Assembly (NCBI GenBank): GCA_964443545.1
Contig: CAYUCV010000002.1
Coordinates: 1-60,970, forward strand
DNA from: JBAZKV01 sp964443545
GTDB lineage: Bacteria; Margulisbacteria; WOR-1; JAKLHX01; JBAZKV01
Direction of reading: 5' to 3'
DNA length: 60,970 nucleotides
Positions 8,582-17,390 of this stretch are shown here, piece after piece (the stretch's first letter is position 1; each line of letters opens with the position of its first letter). Position numbers and translations under genes: made by a program. The notes beneath the pieces are model-generated. The model did no database searches. It was not told where the DNA came from and saw nothing but the letters and a program-made list of their open reading frames with translations.

Positions 8582-9586
8582 ATGTTCGCTCTGCAAACTA
8601 TTCTGGTACTGCTTCTTTTAGGCGGGGCCCTTGCCTTTGTCGGTGACAGGATCGGCCACCGGATAGGCAAAAAGAGGCTGACATTTTTGAACCTGAGGCC
8701 AAGGCATACCGCCATTGCGATAACCGTCCTTTCCGGCGCCCTGATCGCGGTCCTTACCGGGCTTATACTTTTCTCCATATCCTCTGATGTGCGGATAGCC
8801 CTGTTTGGGCTGGACAGGCTCAAAGCCGACATCAGGGAAAAGACAAAAGAGCTGGACAACATCAAAAAAGACAAAGCTTTCCTGGAAAAGGAACTGGCAG
8901 CCCTATCGTCCCAGCTCGATAGCTCAAAAAAAGAGATCAAGGACCTTAGCTCCACCAGAAAGGAACTCTCCGACGAGATCGAGACCGCAAGGTCCGGTTT
9001 TGTGCTTTTTAAGGTGGGAGAGATCATAACAACCTCGCTGATCAGCTCCGATCCCGACAAAAAAAGGACGGAAGAAAAACTCAAAGAGATCCTTGCCACA
9101 ACTGATTCTCTTGTGAAGAGGGTCCTGGGGGGAGAGAAAAAGCAGTACATCGAGATGAAGGACAAGGAGCTTGAAGAAGCTGTTTCCTACCTTCAGAACA
9201 TAAAAGGACAGGTTATCGTGCGCGTGGTAGCCGCCAGCAATGTGCTGATAGACGAGGTTATCCCTGTCCATTTTGAACTGTTCGAGAATGTTCTTGTTTA
9301 CAAAAAACTTGACCGGATAGCTTCGCAGAGCATAAACGGCAGCCGCCCGCAGGAGGAAGTGGAACAGCAAATAAAGGAACTTCTTTCCAAGGTCAGCGAT
9401 GCCGCAACCGAAAAAGGGATCCTTCCGGACGCCTCGGGTGCGGTCGGCAACATCGCTTACTCCAGGATATTTGAAGTGGCAAAAGAGATAAGGGCTTTTA
9501 AAAAATCTGTAGAGGTAGAGGTTTTTGCGGAAAAAGACACATCCACTATCGGTCCGCTGGATGTCAATTTGAGGATAAAAAGATGA
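8582..9586 (+). CDS. DUF3084 membrane-anchored coiled-coil protein
   Basis: 334 aa. Residues 1-25 and 48-70 are hydrophobic spans separated by a basic loop (HRIGKKRL). Residues 75-135 form a lysine/glutamate-rich coiled coil (ELDNIKKDKAFLEKELAAL). A globular C-terminal domain follows. The layout and the G-D-R-I-G-H-R-I-G-K-K-R motif match DUF3084, a family best known from Cyanobacteria, with no established function. It begins 2 nt after the permease stop and overlaps the next gene by 4 nt, so it is co-transcribed with lptB and the permease. That position suggests a role in envelope transport, by inference only. Confidence 0.8.
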   Translation: MFALQTILVLLLLGGALAFVGDRIGHRIGKKRLTFLNLRPRHTAIAITVLSGALIAVLTGLILFSISSDVRIALFGLDRLKADIREKTKELDNIKKDKAFLEKELAALSSQLDSSKKEIKDLSSTRKELSDEIETARSGFVLFKVGEIITTSLISSDPDKKRTEEKLKEILATTDSLVKRVLGGEKKQYIEMKDKELEEAVSYLQNIKGQVIVRVVAASNVLIDEVIPVHFELFENVLVYKKLDRIASQSINGSRPQEEVEQQIKELLSKVSDAATEKGILPDASGAVGNIAYSRIFEVAKEIRAFKKSVEVEVFAEKDTSTIGPLDVNLRIKR

Positions 9587-9996
9587 CCCTGTCAAAAGGC
9601 GCCTGCATCCTTGCGGTTGACCCGGGCAAGGACAAAACAGGGCTTGCGGTCCTGTTAGGCGACGGCTCGATAGTTGAGAGAAAGGTTTCCCCCTCCTTTT
9701 CGGTAACAGATGACATCGCAGAACTCACCGCAAAACACGCAGCGGAACTGGTTATATTAGGCAGCGGAGGGCCATTCCGTCAGCTGGAAAAAAAACTGGC
9801 CTTTCTGAACCTGAAAGCCGATATAATCTTTGTGAACGAAAAAGGCTCCACCCTTGAGGCAAGAAAACTGTACTGGCGGCATAACAGGAAAAAATGGTAT
9901 TTGTCCCTCATCCCTTCCACTCTGATCCTGCCTCCTGAGCCGTATGATGACTTTGCCGCCGTTGTGATAGGCAGGCGTTATCTTAAGGCAGAGTAA
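9583..9996 (+). CDS. RNase H-fold protein (YqgF/RuvC-like), next to DUF3084
   Basis: 137 aa. The N-terminal motif ILAVDPGKDKTGLAVL has the metal-binding Asp of the RNase H/RuvC fold. The second acidic position appears in VNEKGSTLEAR and the third in PYDDFAAVVIGRRYL. This is the three-acid pattern of YqgF-type nucleases and resolvases, but the protein lacks the signature of true YqgF/RuvX throughout, so it is a relative. It overlaps DUF3084 by 4 nt and is the last gene of the lptB operon. It converges on lnt with a 14-bp 3' overlap. Substrate unknown. Confidence 0.7.
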   Translation: MTLSKGACILAVDPGKDKTGLAVLLGDGSIVERKVSPSFSVTDDIAELTAKHAAELVILGSGGPFRQLEKKLAFLNLKADIIFVNEKGSTLEARKLYWRHNRKKWYLSLIPSTLILPPEPYDDFAAVVIGRRYLKAE

Positions 9997-11380
9997 AGAC
10001 CATAGGCCCGCTTATATCAAGCTCCATCCTTTTGACGAACCTTCCGCACGGGTCTATCAAAGCCGATATCCCGGTATTTGCCGCCTGGATAAAATATTTC
10101 CTGTTCTCGACAGCGCGAAAAACCCCGGCGCTGATGTGCTGCTCCGCGGCATGCGTCCTGCCGAACCAGGCGTCATTGGTCAGGGTAAGCAGGGCGTCAG
10201 CCCGCGGCGATCGCCGTCTTCCCATACCCTCAAACAGTGATTCAAAACAGATCATGGCGCCAAACATTTTGCCTGCCGCCGTTATATGCACAGGCCCCTG
10301 CCCCGGACTCTGGTCCTGCTCAAAATAGCCGGTATGCTTAAGCAAAGGATAAAGCGCCTTTTTGAAAGGGAGGTATTCTCCAAAAGGCATCAGATGGTGC
10401 TTGTCATACCTTGAAACTATCTTTCCCTGCGGAGAAACCACAAAGACCGAATTGTAAATGCGGCCGCTCTCTCTGTAAAAAGCACCGGCCACCAGAAAAA
10501 AGCCTCCTTTGACGCACATATTCCTGACCTTTTCATAAGCAGCCCTGTCATCTATAAGATATGTCATGATAGCGGTCTCCGGCCAGATCACTATCTTTGG
10601 CCTGTAAGAAAGAGTTTTTTGAGTGAGCAATTCCAGTTCGTCCATCATCCAGTACAGTTTGAAGGAGTCAAGCTTCTGCTCCTGAGGGATAGAAGGCTGT
10701 ATCACGGCAATGGAAGTTCCGCCGCTAGACCGGGCACCTCCGTATTTGTTAATAGAATCAATTCCGTAGGAATAAGAGGCGGCCAGAAGCCCCAGAACTA
10801 AGCAGACCGACGGCAGATTGGACAGGAGTTTTTTGAACAGGTTCCCTTTTTCCAAAAGCAGGAGCGCCGCTGCGGTATTGACCGCAACAATGAGAGCGCT
10901 GACTCCCCACACCCCGGAAAATTGTGCTGTCTGGATAAACACCGTGTTCAGATACTGAGTGCTTCCAAGATAGCCTCCGGGGGAGCCAAACTCCCCCGCC
11001 TGCCGCAGCCATTCAAAAAAGGCCCAGAGAAGCGGAAGAAGTACCGGATGCAACTGCCTGTTGAAAGTTCTGATAAGCAGCCAGGCAAAATACGAAAACA
11101 GGACAACAAAAATGGACTGGTATAAAGAAAGGCCGATCCAGGCCAGGTAACCGGCCGGCCCCGCCCATTTTGAAGTTGAGGACAGCCAGAAAAAGACCCC
11201 GCCGAAATATACGGAGCCGAAAACAAAACCGCACAACAAGCTTTGCTTAAAGTTTTCGCATCGGTAAAGGCAGACAAGATAAGGAATCAGCGCCACCCAC
11301 GCAAGCTGAGAAAAAGGAAATCCCGGAAATGACAGAGTAACAAGAACTCCCGACAAAGCGCATAAGACGGCTGTTATCAC
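9983..11380 (-). CDS. lnt: apolipoprotein N-acyltransferase
   Basis: Adds the third acyl chain to lipoproteins in the inner membrane; its presence implies triacylated lipoproteins, as in diderms. The N-terminal third holds six or so membrane spans. The nitrilase domain carries the catalytic triad in context: Glu in IWPETAIM, Lys in SRYDKHHLMPFGEYLP and Cys in AMICFESLF. I prefer the GTG at 11380, which overlaps the upstream lipoprotein stop by 4 nt (GTGA) and gives 465 aa. Another GTG at 11398 would add six residues. It is the last gene of the femAB-murE-lptD-lipoprotein-lnt run. Confidence 0.95.
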   Translation of the reverse strand: MITAVLCALSGVLVTLSFPGFPFSQLAWVALIPYLVCLYRCENFKQSLLCGFVFGSVYFGGVFFWLSSTSKWAGPAGYLAWIGLSLYQSIFVVLFSYFAWLLIRTFNRQLHPVLLPLLWAFFEWLRQAGEFGSPGGYLGSTQYLNTVFIQTAQFSGVWGVSALIVAVNTAAALLLLEKGNLFKKLLSNLPSVCLVLGLLAASYSYGIDSINKYGGARSSGGTSIAVIQPSIPQEQKLDSFKLYWMMDELELLTQKTLSYRPKIVIWPETAIMTYLIDDRAAYEKVRNMCVKGGFFLVAGAFYRESGRIYNSVFVVSPQGKIVSRYDKHHLMPFGEYLPFKKALYPLLKHTGYFEQDQSPGQGPVHITAAGKMFGAMICFESLFEGMGRRRSPRADALLTLTNDAWFGRTHAAEQHISAGVFRAVENRKYFIQAANTGISALIDPCGRFVKRMELDISGPMVFTLP

Positions 11381-12036
11381 TGCACCACCATGTTCCACGA
11401 GATTATGTCAAGCCCGCCGTCAATTGCCGGATCTTCTGTTTCTCTTTTTTCGGAAATGGCAGAGCCCGTGTTGGTGGAGATGCTGTTGTCGGTAGACTTT
11501 AAATAGTCCCTCATATAGCCGTCCTTGTCTACAGACACAAAATTAAAATACAGGGTGGAAGGAAGGGTCGAAAGCCGGTTAAAGAAGAGCGTCAGATTTA
11601 TCTTTTTACGCGCATCCGGATCGCCCGAGGGAATGGTCCGAAAGATGAGAAGAGAAGGAGTGTATGTGGTGTGCAGGGTCGAGGACGCAAAGGCCCCGTT
11701 GGTGATCAAGAAGCTTGAATCCTTGAGAAGAATGAAATCGTTCCAGGTGGAATAATAATTGGCATAGTAATAAGAAAGGTCGGTAGAATCATTTAGTTTG
11801 TCCGTGTCATAGGCTTCGCCCGGCCCAAAGAAATAAGTCCCTGTATATGGAAGCAAAACGGAAGACCCCGAAAGGACCAGATAGTACTTGTTCACCGAAG
11901 GGTCTATCTCCCCCCTGAAGGTTATTTCCAGCTGCAGCTGATTGCCCGCATCCGGCAGCACAGTTACGGTCCTTGCACAGCCAAAAGAGAAAGCAAGGAA
12001 AATAGATAATAGCAGGATCAGAGTAAAAGCCCTCAT
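11377..12036 (-). CDS. lipoprotein between lptD and lnt, family not recognised
   Basis: 219 aa from the ATG at 12036, which follows GAGGGG. The N-terminus is a lipoprotein signal: MRAF, a hydrophobic core (TLILLLSIFLAF), then lipobox SFGC at residues 17-20, giving mature CARTV. The mature part is Ser/Thr/Tyr-rich and mostly beta, with no domain I recognise. A longer reading frame extends upstream, but that part translates the palindromic repeat at 12060-12142 and is not real coding sequence. Its place directly after lptD makes an LptE-like role worth testing; this is inference from position, size and the lipid anchor only. Confidence 0.8.
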   Translation of the reverse strand: MRAFTLILLLSIFLAFSFGCARTVTVLPDAGNQLQLEITFRGEIDPSVNKYYLVLSGSSVLLPYTGTYFFGPGEAYDTDKLNDSTDLSYYYANYYSTWNDFILLKDSSFLITNGAFASSTLHTTYTPSLLIFRTIPSGDPDARKKINLTLFFNRLSTLPSTLYFNFVSVDKDGYMRDYLKSTDNSISTNTGSAISEKRETEDPAIDGGLDIISWNMVVQ

Positions 12037-12059
12037 CCGCCCCTCGCCTCCCAGAACTG

Positions 12060-12142
12060 GCTCGGGGCACCTTCTCCCAAAGGGAGAAGGCCTTTGCCCG
12101 GTTCCCCTCTCCCTCTGGGAGAGGGGATAGGGGTGAGGGTTG
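12060..12142. repeat. C/G-rich palindromic repeat, degenerate pair
   Basis: Two hairpins: CCTTCTCCC/GGGAGAAGG at 12070-12090 and CCCCTCTCCC/GGGAGAGGGG at 12104-12126. The second is followed by a tail ATAGGGGTGAGGGTT. The second hairpin plus tail matches the repeat flanking the DUF559 gene (17407-17449). It sits between lptD and the lipoprotein gene. Confidence 0.7.
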
Positions 12143-12169
12143 GCTGCGAACCTAATATAATTTCTCATC

Positions 12170-14455
12170 CTATCTTCTCCCCTCCTCCTGCTTAAGCCCT
12201 TCCATATAAAAGCCCCTGCTTCCCGAAACAAAGCCTATCGGCTGGTCGGGGAAGGCCTTGAGCATAAAGGAGACCCTTGATTCCTTCCTGAAATCATTAT
12301 AATTGAATTTTGCCTCCCAGCAATGCAGATCTTTGACAATAGAAAGTTCCTGCATGGCCAGCTTGTTCAGGACCGGATCATAGGTGTGGCCGATGCTTAC
12401 CCCCCATCTGCTCTGCCAGCTGTCCCCTATCTCGATCTTTATCAGGTCCGAGGCGTTATTGGTCTTTCCGGTGTTTAGGTCGTAGCTGTGCGTAAGGTCT
12501 ATAAGCACCCCTGCCAAAAGCGCCAGATTGAGAACTGAGACCATATCGCGCCACCTTCCGTTCTCAAGGTCATAACCGGAATTTACATTAAGATGGAATT
12601 CTTTTGACGGGCTGGCATCGTAATTCAGCATCAGGTCATAATACTTGCTTACAAGATAGTTATATCCGCCTTCAACACTGAACCTCTGCCTTGTTCCATC
12701 GGAAAGCACCACCCTGTCCCTTAACCAGTGATAATCGGCTCCTTTGCTGTCAAAAAAGAACGGGCTGTTACCGTCATTGATCGCTCTGCCGTAAGTCAGC
12801 GTATTTGACAGAGGGCCACCGATACCGCTCTTTAATGAAAGGTCCTCCTTGACCAGGTATCTCTGGTCGCCGGTATCGTAGTTGAACTGATCGACCCCGC
12901 CGAACACATAGAGAGAATTGTTAAAAGGCAGGGCAAATGTCTGTCCAAGCCCCAGGGACGCCTTGTACCTGCCCGCGGTAAAGTGCCTCTGGGTCTTGGT
13001 CGGGGCAAGATATTTGGATTCATGGAAGCGGCCGTAAGAAAACTCTGTACTCAGCTTAAAAAGCCAGAGATCGGCAGGGTCCAGCGTCAGCACAGCCTCC
13101 GGAAGTTTTTCAATATACTCTACATATTCATCACCCTTAAAAGCATCGGCATCAGTATCTATGTAAGCGCTTTCCGTAAGCTTAAAAGTGTATGAAGACC
13201 CCCTGTAGGAGAGCGCCGCTTCCGGGTACAGGCGGTCATCAAAAGGAGAGCCCTCGGATGTTACCGCCCTGTAATAATTCAGGCTCAATTTAAAGTCGAG
13301 GTTAGGAGAGAACAATTTCCTGGAATGATACAGGCTCTGGGTTATGTTCTGCCACTTTGGAGATGTCATCCCTCCCCTGTAATTGTACGAGTATGAAGTG
13401 TCGGCTTCTCCTGCAGAATATCTTACATGTGCCGAATAATCCGAAAGCGAGCTGAACCGGTTCTCAAGGGACGAAAAATTGAACTGCCCGGCCCTTTCGT
13501 CGTCGCTGTGCTCAAACCCCAGTTTATACTGCGTCTGGTCCAGCCTGCCAGACGGGACCAGATAAATGTTGCTGTATTCGTATCCCAGGGAGGCCTTTGT
13601 CTTTTCTGTGAACTTTAATTCGTGCTTTAATTTGACGACCCAGGCCGGGATACCTGTATCATTCTCGCTTACATGGTAGACGAACAGGTCGCCGGACTGT
13701 TTTTTATCAAGGAGATAATAATGGTCTATGCCGTATCCTATCCCCTTTTTGCTCATCAGGTCCAGAAAAACGGAGCCTGAAGCCCCTTCATCAAGGTAAT
13801 ACTCCAGCTGGTTCTTCATAAAGTCGCCCTCGACATGATTGCTGCCAAAGACCGGCATCATGAGCGAAACACGGCGTTTTTTAAGGTCGTAAATATAAAA
13901 AGGCAGCCACATAAGGGGAGTGTCGTTAACATAAAATGTTACGCTTTTGCCGACGATCTTCTCTTCCGGGATATACACGAACTCTTTTGCCTTAAGATAG
14001 TAATGGGGGTGTTCAAGGTCGCAGGTCGTGCTTTGACCTTCTTTGCCCGATTTATAGGAAGCGGCATCCTCCACTTTTTGTGAGGATAAAAAGATGTCGC
14101 CTTTTACACGAGGATGTTTTACTGTGCTCTTAAAATCAAAGATAAGGCACACTTCGGTGGCCGGATCATAAACGGCCCTGCTTCCGAGAGCCTCAAGACT
14201 CCCCCTCTTTAGAGCGACAGAGCCTTCCATTGTAACGATGTTCCTTGAAGTGTCCAGGGTAAGGGCTTCTGCGCTTACTTCAAGGTCGTTCAATTTAACA
14301 GAAACTGAACCCTTTGCCCGCACTATCCCGCTTTCCTGGTCAAAGCGCAGTTCGTCAGCCTTTAGGCTGACAGGGACCTCGGAACAAAAAGCGGAAGAGA
14401 CAGGCAACAGCGAAGCGGCCAGAAGAAAACTAAGGAAGGCGTTTTTTGACAGCAT
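12170..14455 (-). CDS. lptD: LPS-assembly protein LptD
   Basis: Outer-membrane translocon that inserts LPS into the outer leaflet. From the ATG at 14455 the protein has 761 aa with a clean signal peptide (MLSKNAFLSFLLAASLL… SSAFCSE). An earlier ATG at 14476 would add seven residues with two acidic ones and looks less likely. An OstA/LptA-like jellyroll covers about residues 25-115 (VSLKADELRFDQESG…, ALTLDTSRNIVTMEGSV). The rest is a long beta-strand-rich barrel with alternating aromatic residues, including the LptD-typical LPFYIYDLKKRR and, near the end, DLHCWEAKFNYND. It overlaps the murE 3' end by 26 nt. Confidence 0.92.
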   Translation of the reverse strand: MLSKNAFLSFLLAASLLPVSSAFCSEVPVSLKADELRFDQESGIVRAKGSVSVKLNDLEVSAEALTLDTSRNIVTMEGSVALKRGSLEALGSRAVYDPATEVCLIFDFKSTVKHPRVKGDIFLSSQKVEDAASYKSGKEGQSTTCDLEHPHYYLKAKEFVYIPEEKIVGKSVTFYVNDTPLMWLPFYIYDLKKRRVSLMMPVFGSNHVEGDFMKNQLEYYLDEGASGSVFLDLMSKKGIGYGIDHYYLLDKKQSGDLFVYHVSENDTGIPAWVVKLKHELKFTEKTKASLGYEYSNIYLVPSGRLDQTQYKLGFEHSDDERAGQFNFSSLENRFSSLSDYSAHVRYSAGEADTSYSYNYRGGMTSPKWQNITQSLYHSRKLFSPNLDFKLSLNYYRAVTSEGSPFDDRLYPEAALSYRGSSYTFKLTESAYIDTDADAFKGDEYVEYIEKLPEAVLTLDPADLWLFKLSTEFSYGRFHESKYLAPTKTQRHFTAGRYKASLGLGQTFALPFNNSLYVFGGVDQFNYDTGDQRYLVKEDLSLKSGIGGPLSNTLTYGRAINDGNSPFFFDSKGADYHWLRDRVVLSDGTRQRFSVEGGYNYLVSKYYDLMLNYDASPSKEFHLNVNSGYDLENGRWRDMVSVLNLALLAGVLIDLTHSYDLNTGKTNNASDLIKIEIGDSWQSRWGVSIGHTYDPVLNKLAMQELSIVKDLHCWEAKFNYNDFRKESRVSFMLKAFPDQPIGFVSGSRGFYMEGLKQEEGRR

Positions 14456-15920
14456 CTCTTGCCACAATTCTATCATCTATCTCAACTAACTTACCCTTTA
14501 TTTCCTGGAATTTTTCGTGCCCCCTGCCGGCTATCAATACGATGTCCCCTTCTTTTGCCTCTAAAACGGCTTTTTCTATCGCGAACCTTCTGTCAGGTTC
14601 TTTAATGTAATCTTTCCCCGCGGCTCCTCCCGCGGCTTTTATGCCTGATTCCACATCTTTTATTATTGAAAGAGGTTCTTCATTGTGAGGATCGTCACTG
14701 GTAAGAAAGATCAGTTCTGCTCCTTTTTTGGCAATGGTCCCCATTACCGGCCTCTTTGTCCTGTCGCGGTCCCCCGTGCAACCGAACACAAGGATGATCC
14801 TTCCTTTTTTGAACGGCTTGACGCAGTCGATCAGTTTTTGCAGGCTGTCGGGAGAATGCGCAAAATCAACTATCACCGTAAAGTCCTGGCCCTCAGCTAT
14901 CTTTTCCAGCCTGCCCGGGACATTTTTCATCACCTCTATGCCGGCCTTGATACTGGCAGACTCTATCCCAGCGGCTGATGCCGCGGCAAACGCCCCCGCT
15001 ATGTTTGAAGCATTAAAGACCCCTACAAGACGGCTTTCAAGGAGCATCTTTTCTCCTTTTGAAAGGACCTCAAGCGACATGGCGGAAAGATCAGAACTTA
15101 TTATCTTTGCCGAGACATCTGCGGTCTTTGCAACAGAAAAGGTGACCACCTTTGCCTGAGTTTCCTGCTCTATGGTGCTGCTGTAGTCGTCATCTGAGTT
15201 CACGACCGCCACAGTGTTTTTTTTGCTGCCTGTCCCCAGGTTCCGAAACAGGGACAGTTTTGCGTCAAAATATGATTCCATTGTCTTGTGAAAATCCAGA
15301 TGGTCGTGGCTCAAATTGGTGTAAACAGCAACATCAAAATCTATACCTCTTACCCTTTTTAAAGAAAGTGAGTGTGAAGATACCTCCATAACAACATGAG
15401 TGGCACCGTTGCCTACCATATCGCTCAATATCTTTTGAAGGTCGGCGGATTCCGGCGTGGTAAGCTTTGATTCTATGGAAATATCTCCCATCTTCATCTC
15501 GACCGTGCCGATAAGGCCCGATTTGATACCCGCGGCTTTAAAGATGGAATCGATCAAATAGGCTGTCGTCGTCTTTCCGTTTGTCCCGGTTATCCCTATA
15601 ATCTTCAATTTTCTTGAAGGGAACCCGTAAAAGGCAGCCGAAAGGTCGGCAAGGGCGGATCTGGCGGAAGGAACAAATACCGCCGGGACCCCGTAGTTTG
15701 CATCTTTTTTTACGGCTTTCTCAATTACAACTGCGCCGGCTCCCCTGCTAAGCGCCTCCGGAATGAACCTGGCCCCGTCGGCGGTGAACCCAGGGACAGC
15801 CACAAAAAGGTCGCCCGGCTTTACTTTGCGGGAATCATAAGAGATGCCGGTGATATCAATTCCTAGATCGCCGTCAAAAGACAGGGTTTTGGTGTTGGCG
15901 ATCAGGTCCTTTAGAAGCAT
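14430..15920 (-). CDS. murE: UDP-MurNAc-tripeptide synthetase (MurE-type Mur ligase)
   Basis: Adds the third amino acid of the peptidoglycan stem peptide. The ATG at 15920 follows GGGGGA at good spacing and gives 496 aa; a GTG six bases earlier is the alternative. The N-terminal UDP-MurNAc domain has ISYDSRKVKPGDLFVA, the ATP loop is GITGTNGKTTTAYLID, then TTPESADLQ and SHSLSLKRV. The residue-selecting motif near position 410 reads TSDDPHNEEP. Meso-DAP enzymes usually have DNPR there, with Arg binding the DAP carboxylate. Its absence, together with the adjacent femAB gene, points to Lys or Orn rather than DAP. Confidence 0.95.
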   Translation of the reverse strand: MLLKDLIANTKTLSFDGDLGIDITGISYDSRKVKPGDLFVAVPGFTADGARFIPEALSRGAGAVVIEKAVKKDANYGVPAVFVPSARSALADLSAAFYGFPSRKLKIIGITGTNGKTTTAYLIDSIFKAAGIKSGLIGTVEMKMGDISIESKLTTPESADLQKILSDMVGNGATHVVMEVSSHSLSLKRVRGIDFDVAVYTNLSHDHLDFHKTMESYFDAKLSLFRNLGTGSKKNTVAVVNSDDDYSSTIEQETQAKVVTFSVAKTADVSAKIISSDLSAMSLEVLSKGEKMLLESRLVGVFNASNIAGAFAAASAAGIESASIKAGIEVMKNVPGRLEKIAEGQDFTVIVDFAHSPDSLQKLIDCVKPFKKGRIILVFGCTGDRDRTKRPVMGTIAKKGAELIFLTSDDPHNEEPLSIIKDVESGIKAAGGAAGKDYIKEPDRRFAIEKAVLEAKEGDIVLIAGRGHEKFQEIKGKLVEIDDRIVARDAVKKRLP

Positions 15921-15922
15921 TA

Positions 15923-16954
15923 TCACTCCCCCAGCGAATCCGACAGTTTGCCTTTTTTTATGAGAGACCTTGCGCTCGTATAGCCCTCAAGGGCAAGGTT
16001 GAAGAGTTTGTACCTGGCCCTGCCAAAGGGAAGGTCAAAGGCGCCGATGAATTTGCGGGTTTTTCCGTTAAAGCCTTTCTTGAACTTGTAAACCCCCCAG
16101 AGAGGATGGTTCAGCGTCGGGTTTGCCGGAATTCCCCATAGGTCATACTCTTTATAGCCTCTTTCCTTGGCCCACTTGATAACATTCCAGTGGATCAGGT
16201 TGTTTGGCATAAAGTTTCTGTGTTCGTTGGAAGATGCCCCGTACATGTACCAGATGCGTTTGCCGAAAGCAAAAATAAAGACACCTGCCACGGGCACCCT
16301 TCCTATATAAGCAAGAAAGATGGTCCCCATACCGGAATTGATGATGAGTTCCCTCACTTTTTTATAGTAGGAGACCGGGTGGATCATAAAAGAATCCCTG
16401 CTGCTGGTTATCCTGTAGAGGTCGTAGTATTTTTCCACCGCGCTTTCGGAAATGTCTTCTTCCACCGCCACATTCTTTTTTTCGGCAAGTCGGATGTTGT
16501 ACCGGAACTTGCTCTCAAAGCCCGCCATCAGCTCGTCCTGGCTTTTTGTGATATCAACAACGATCGTGGCCCTCGGCTGGACCTCTCTGCCGCTTTTGAC
16601 GAACCCCATGCTTCTTAAATTGTCCAGGGCCTCTTTGTCGTCCTCTTCTATCTCCGGGTCTATCCTGTAAAAAAGCGCCCCTTTCTTTTCGCCCTCCTCT
16701 TTGACCGCGTCGATCAGCTGTTTGAGTTTACTTTTGTCATGAAAGTCAACTAACGGCCCTCTTGGGGAGTAAAGAACGCACTGTCTGACGAAAGGAAGTT
16801 TTCTTTTAAGGATCGCGGCCCCTGTTTTGCCGTCCAACTCTATGCGCAGGGCCTCCCAGCCAAAACACTCTTTTAGCTGCCCCCATTCATAAGACTGGAG
16901 TATCTGCGAGTTTGAGGCGGCAAGTTCGTTCCAGCTGTCCCTGTCAGCAAGCAT
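15923..16954 (-). CDS. FemAB/MurM-family peptidoglycan bridge aminoacyltransferase
   Basis: 343 aa of the double-GNAT FemXAB family. Such enzymes transfer amino acids from aminoacyl-tRNA onto the third-position side chain of lipid II. Visible features are an N-terminal QSYEWGQLKECFGWEALRI segment, the SPRGPLVDF motif, RFNIRLAEKK-like (YNIRLAEKKNV) and the C-terminal YKFKKGFNGKTRKFIGAFD, all typical of the family. It ends next to the murE start and starts inside the 3' end of the DUF559 gene (11-nt overlap). Which amino acid it adds cannot be read from sequence. Confidence 0.9.
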   Translation of the reverse strand: MLADRDSWNELAASNSQILQSYEWGQLKECFGWEALRIELDGKTGAAILKRKLPFVRQCVLYSPRGPLVDFHDKSKLKQLIDAVKEEGEKKGALFYRIDPEIEEDDKEALDNLRSMGFVKSGREVQPRATIVVDITKSQDELMAGFESKFRYNIRLAEKKNVAVEEDISESAVEKYYDLYRITSSRDSFMIHPVSYYKKVRELIINSGMGTIFLAYIGRVPVAGVFIFAFGKRIWYMYGASSNEHRNFMPNNLIHWNVIKWAKERGYKEYDLWGIPANPTLNHPLWGVYKFKKGFNGKTRKFIGAFDLPFGRARYKLFNLALEGYTSARSLIKKGKLSDSLGE

Positions 16955-17390
16955 AATCTAAACCCTTTCCCCCTGCCCCCTTTCCCTTTTCAGGGCAAGG
17001 GGGTGTCTTGGCATATTTTTCAGACACATAGTTCAATAATCTAGTTCTGACAAAATCGATATCCTTAAGCACTTCACAATTCGAAAACCTCATTATTTCA
17101 ATACCAAACCCATTTATCAGAAAAGTCCTTCTTTCATCATACTCCTCTTTCTCGATATGACTGCCGCCATCAACTTCTATGCCAAGAGACAGTTTCGAAC
17201 AATAAAAATCAAGAATATACTTATGTACCGGCTTTTGCCTCAAAAATTTATACCCGCTAAGCTGCCTTGAACTTAGGAGTTCTTTCCATAACACTGACTC
17301 CGCTTCCGTTTGTTCCCGTCTATTTTTTCTGGCAAAGCGTTTCAAATCCTCATCGTACGGAATAAAGCCTGTTTTGATCAATTGCTTCAT
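16944..17390 (-). CDS. DUF559 (Vsr-like) nuclease-domain protein inside a repeat cassette
   Basis: 148 aa. The core KNRREQTEAESVLWKELL … YKFLRQKPVHKYILDFYC … LGIEVDGGSHIEKEEYDERR is the DUF559 pattern, related to Vsr mismatch endonucleases (PD-(D/E)xK fold). The Asp of LDFYC and Glu/Asp of IEVDG are intact. The start follows AGGTG at spacing 8. The last 25 or so residues (Pro/Gly/Lys-rich) translate the downstream palindromic repeat and the start of femAB, so the natural protein probably ended near residue 125. The gene is bracketed by inverted repeats, see 16959-17449. The family has no settled function. Confidence 0.85.
   Translation of the reverse strand: MKQLIKTGFIPYDEDLKRFARKNRREQTEAESVLWKELLSSRQLSGYKFLRQKPVHKYILDFYCSKLSLGIEVDGGSHIEKEEYDERRTFLINGFGIEIMRFSNCEVLKDIDFVRTRLLNYVSEKYAKTPPCPEKGKGAGGKGLDYAC

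Noticed and set aside
10985..11005. Hairpin-like GGGGGAG/CTCCCCC in lnt
   Set aside because: The encoded residues fit the normal Lnt segment (LRQAGEFGSPGGYLG), so a repeat origin is not needed.
12037..12231. N-terminal extension of the lipoprotein frame
   Set aside because: It translates the C/G-rich palindromic repeat; the lipoprotein signal starts at 12036 with its own ribosome site.
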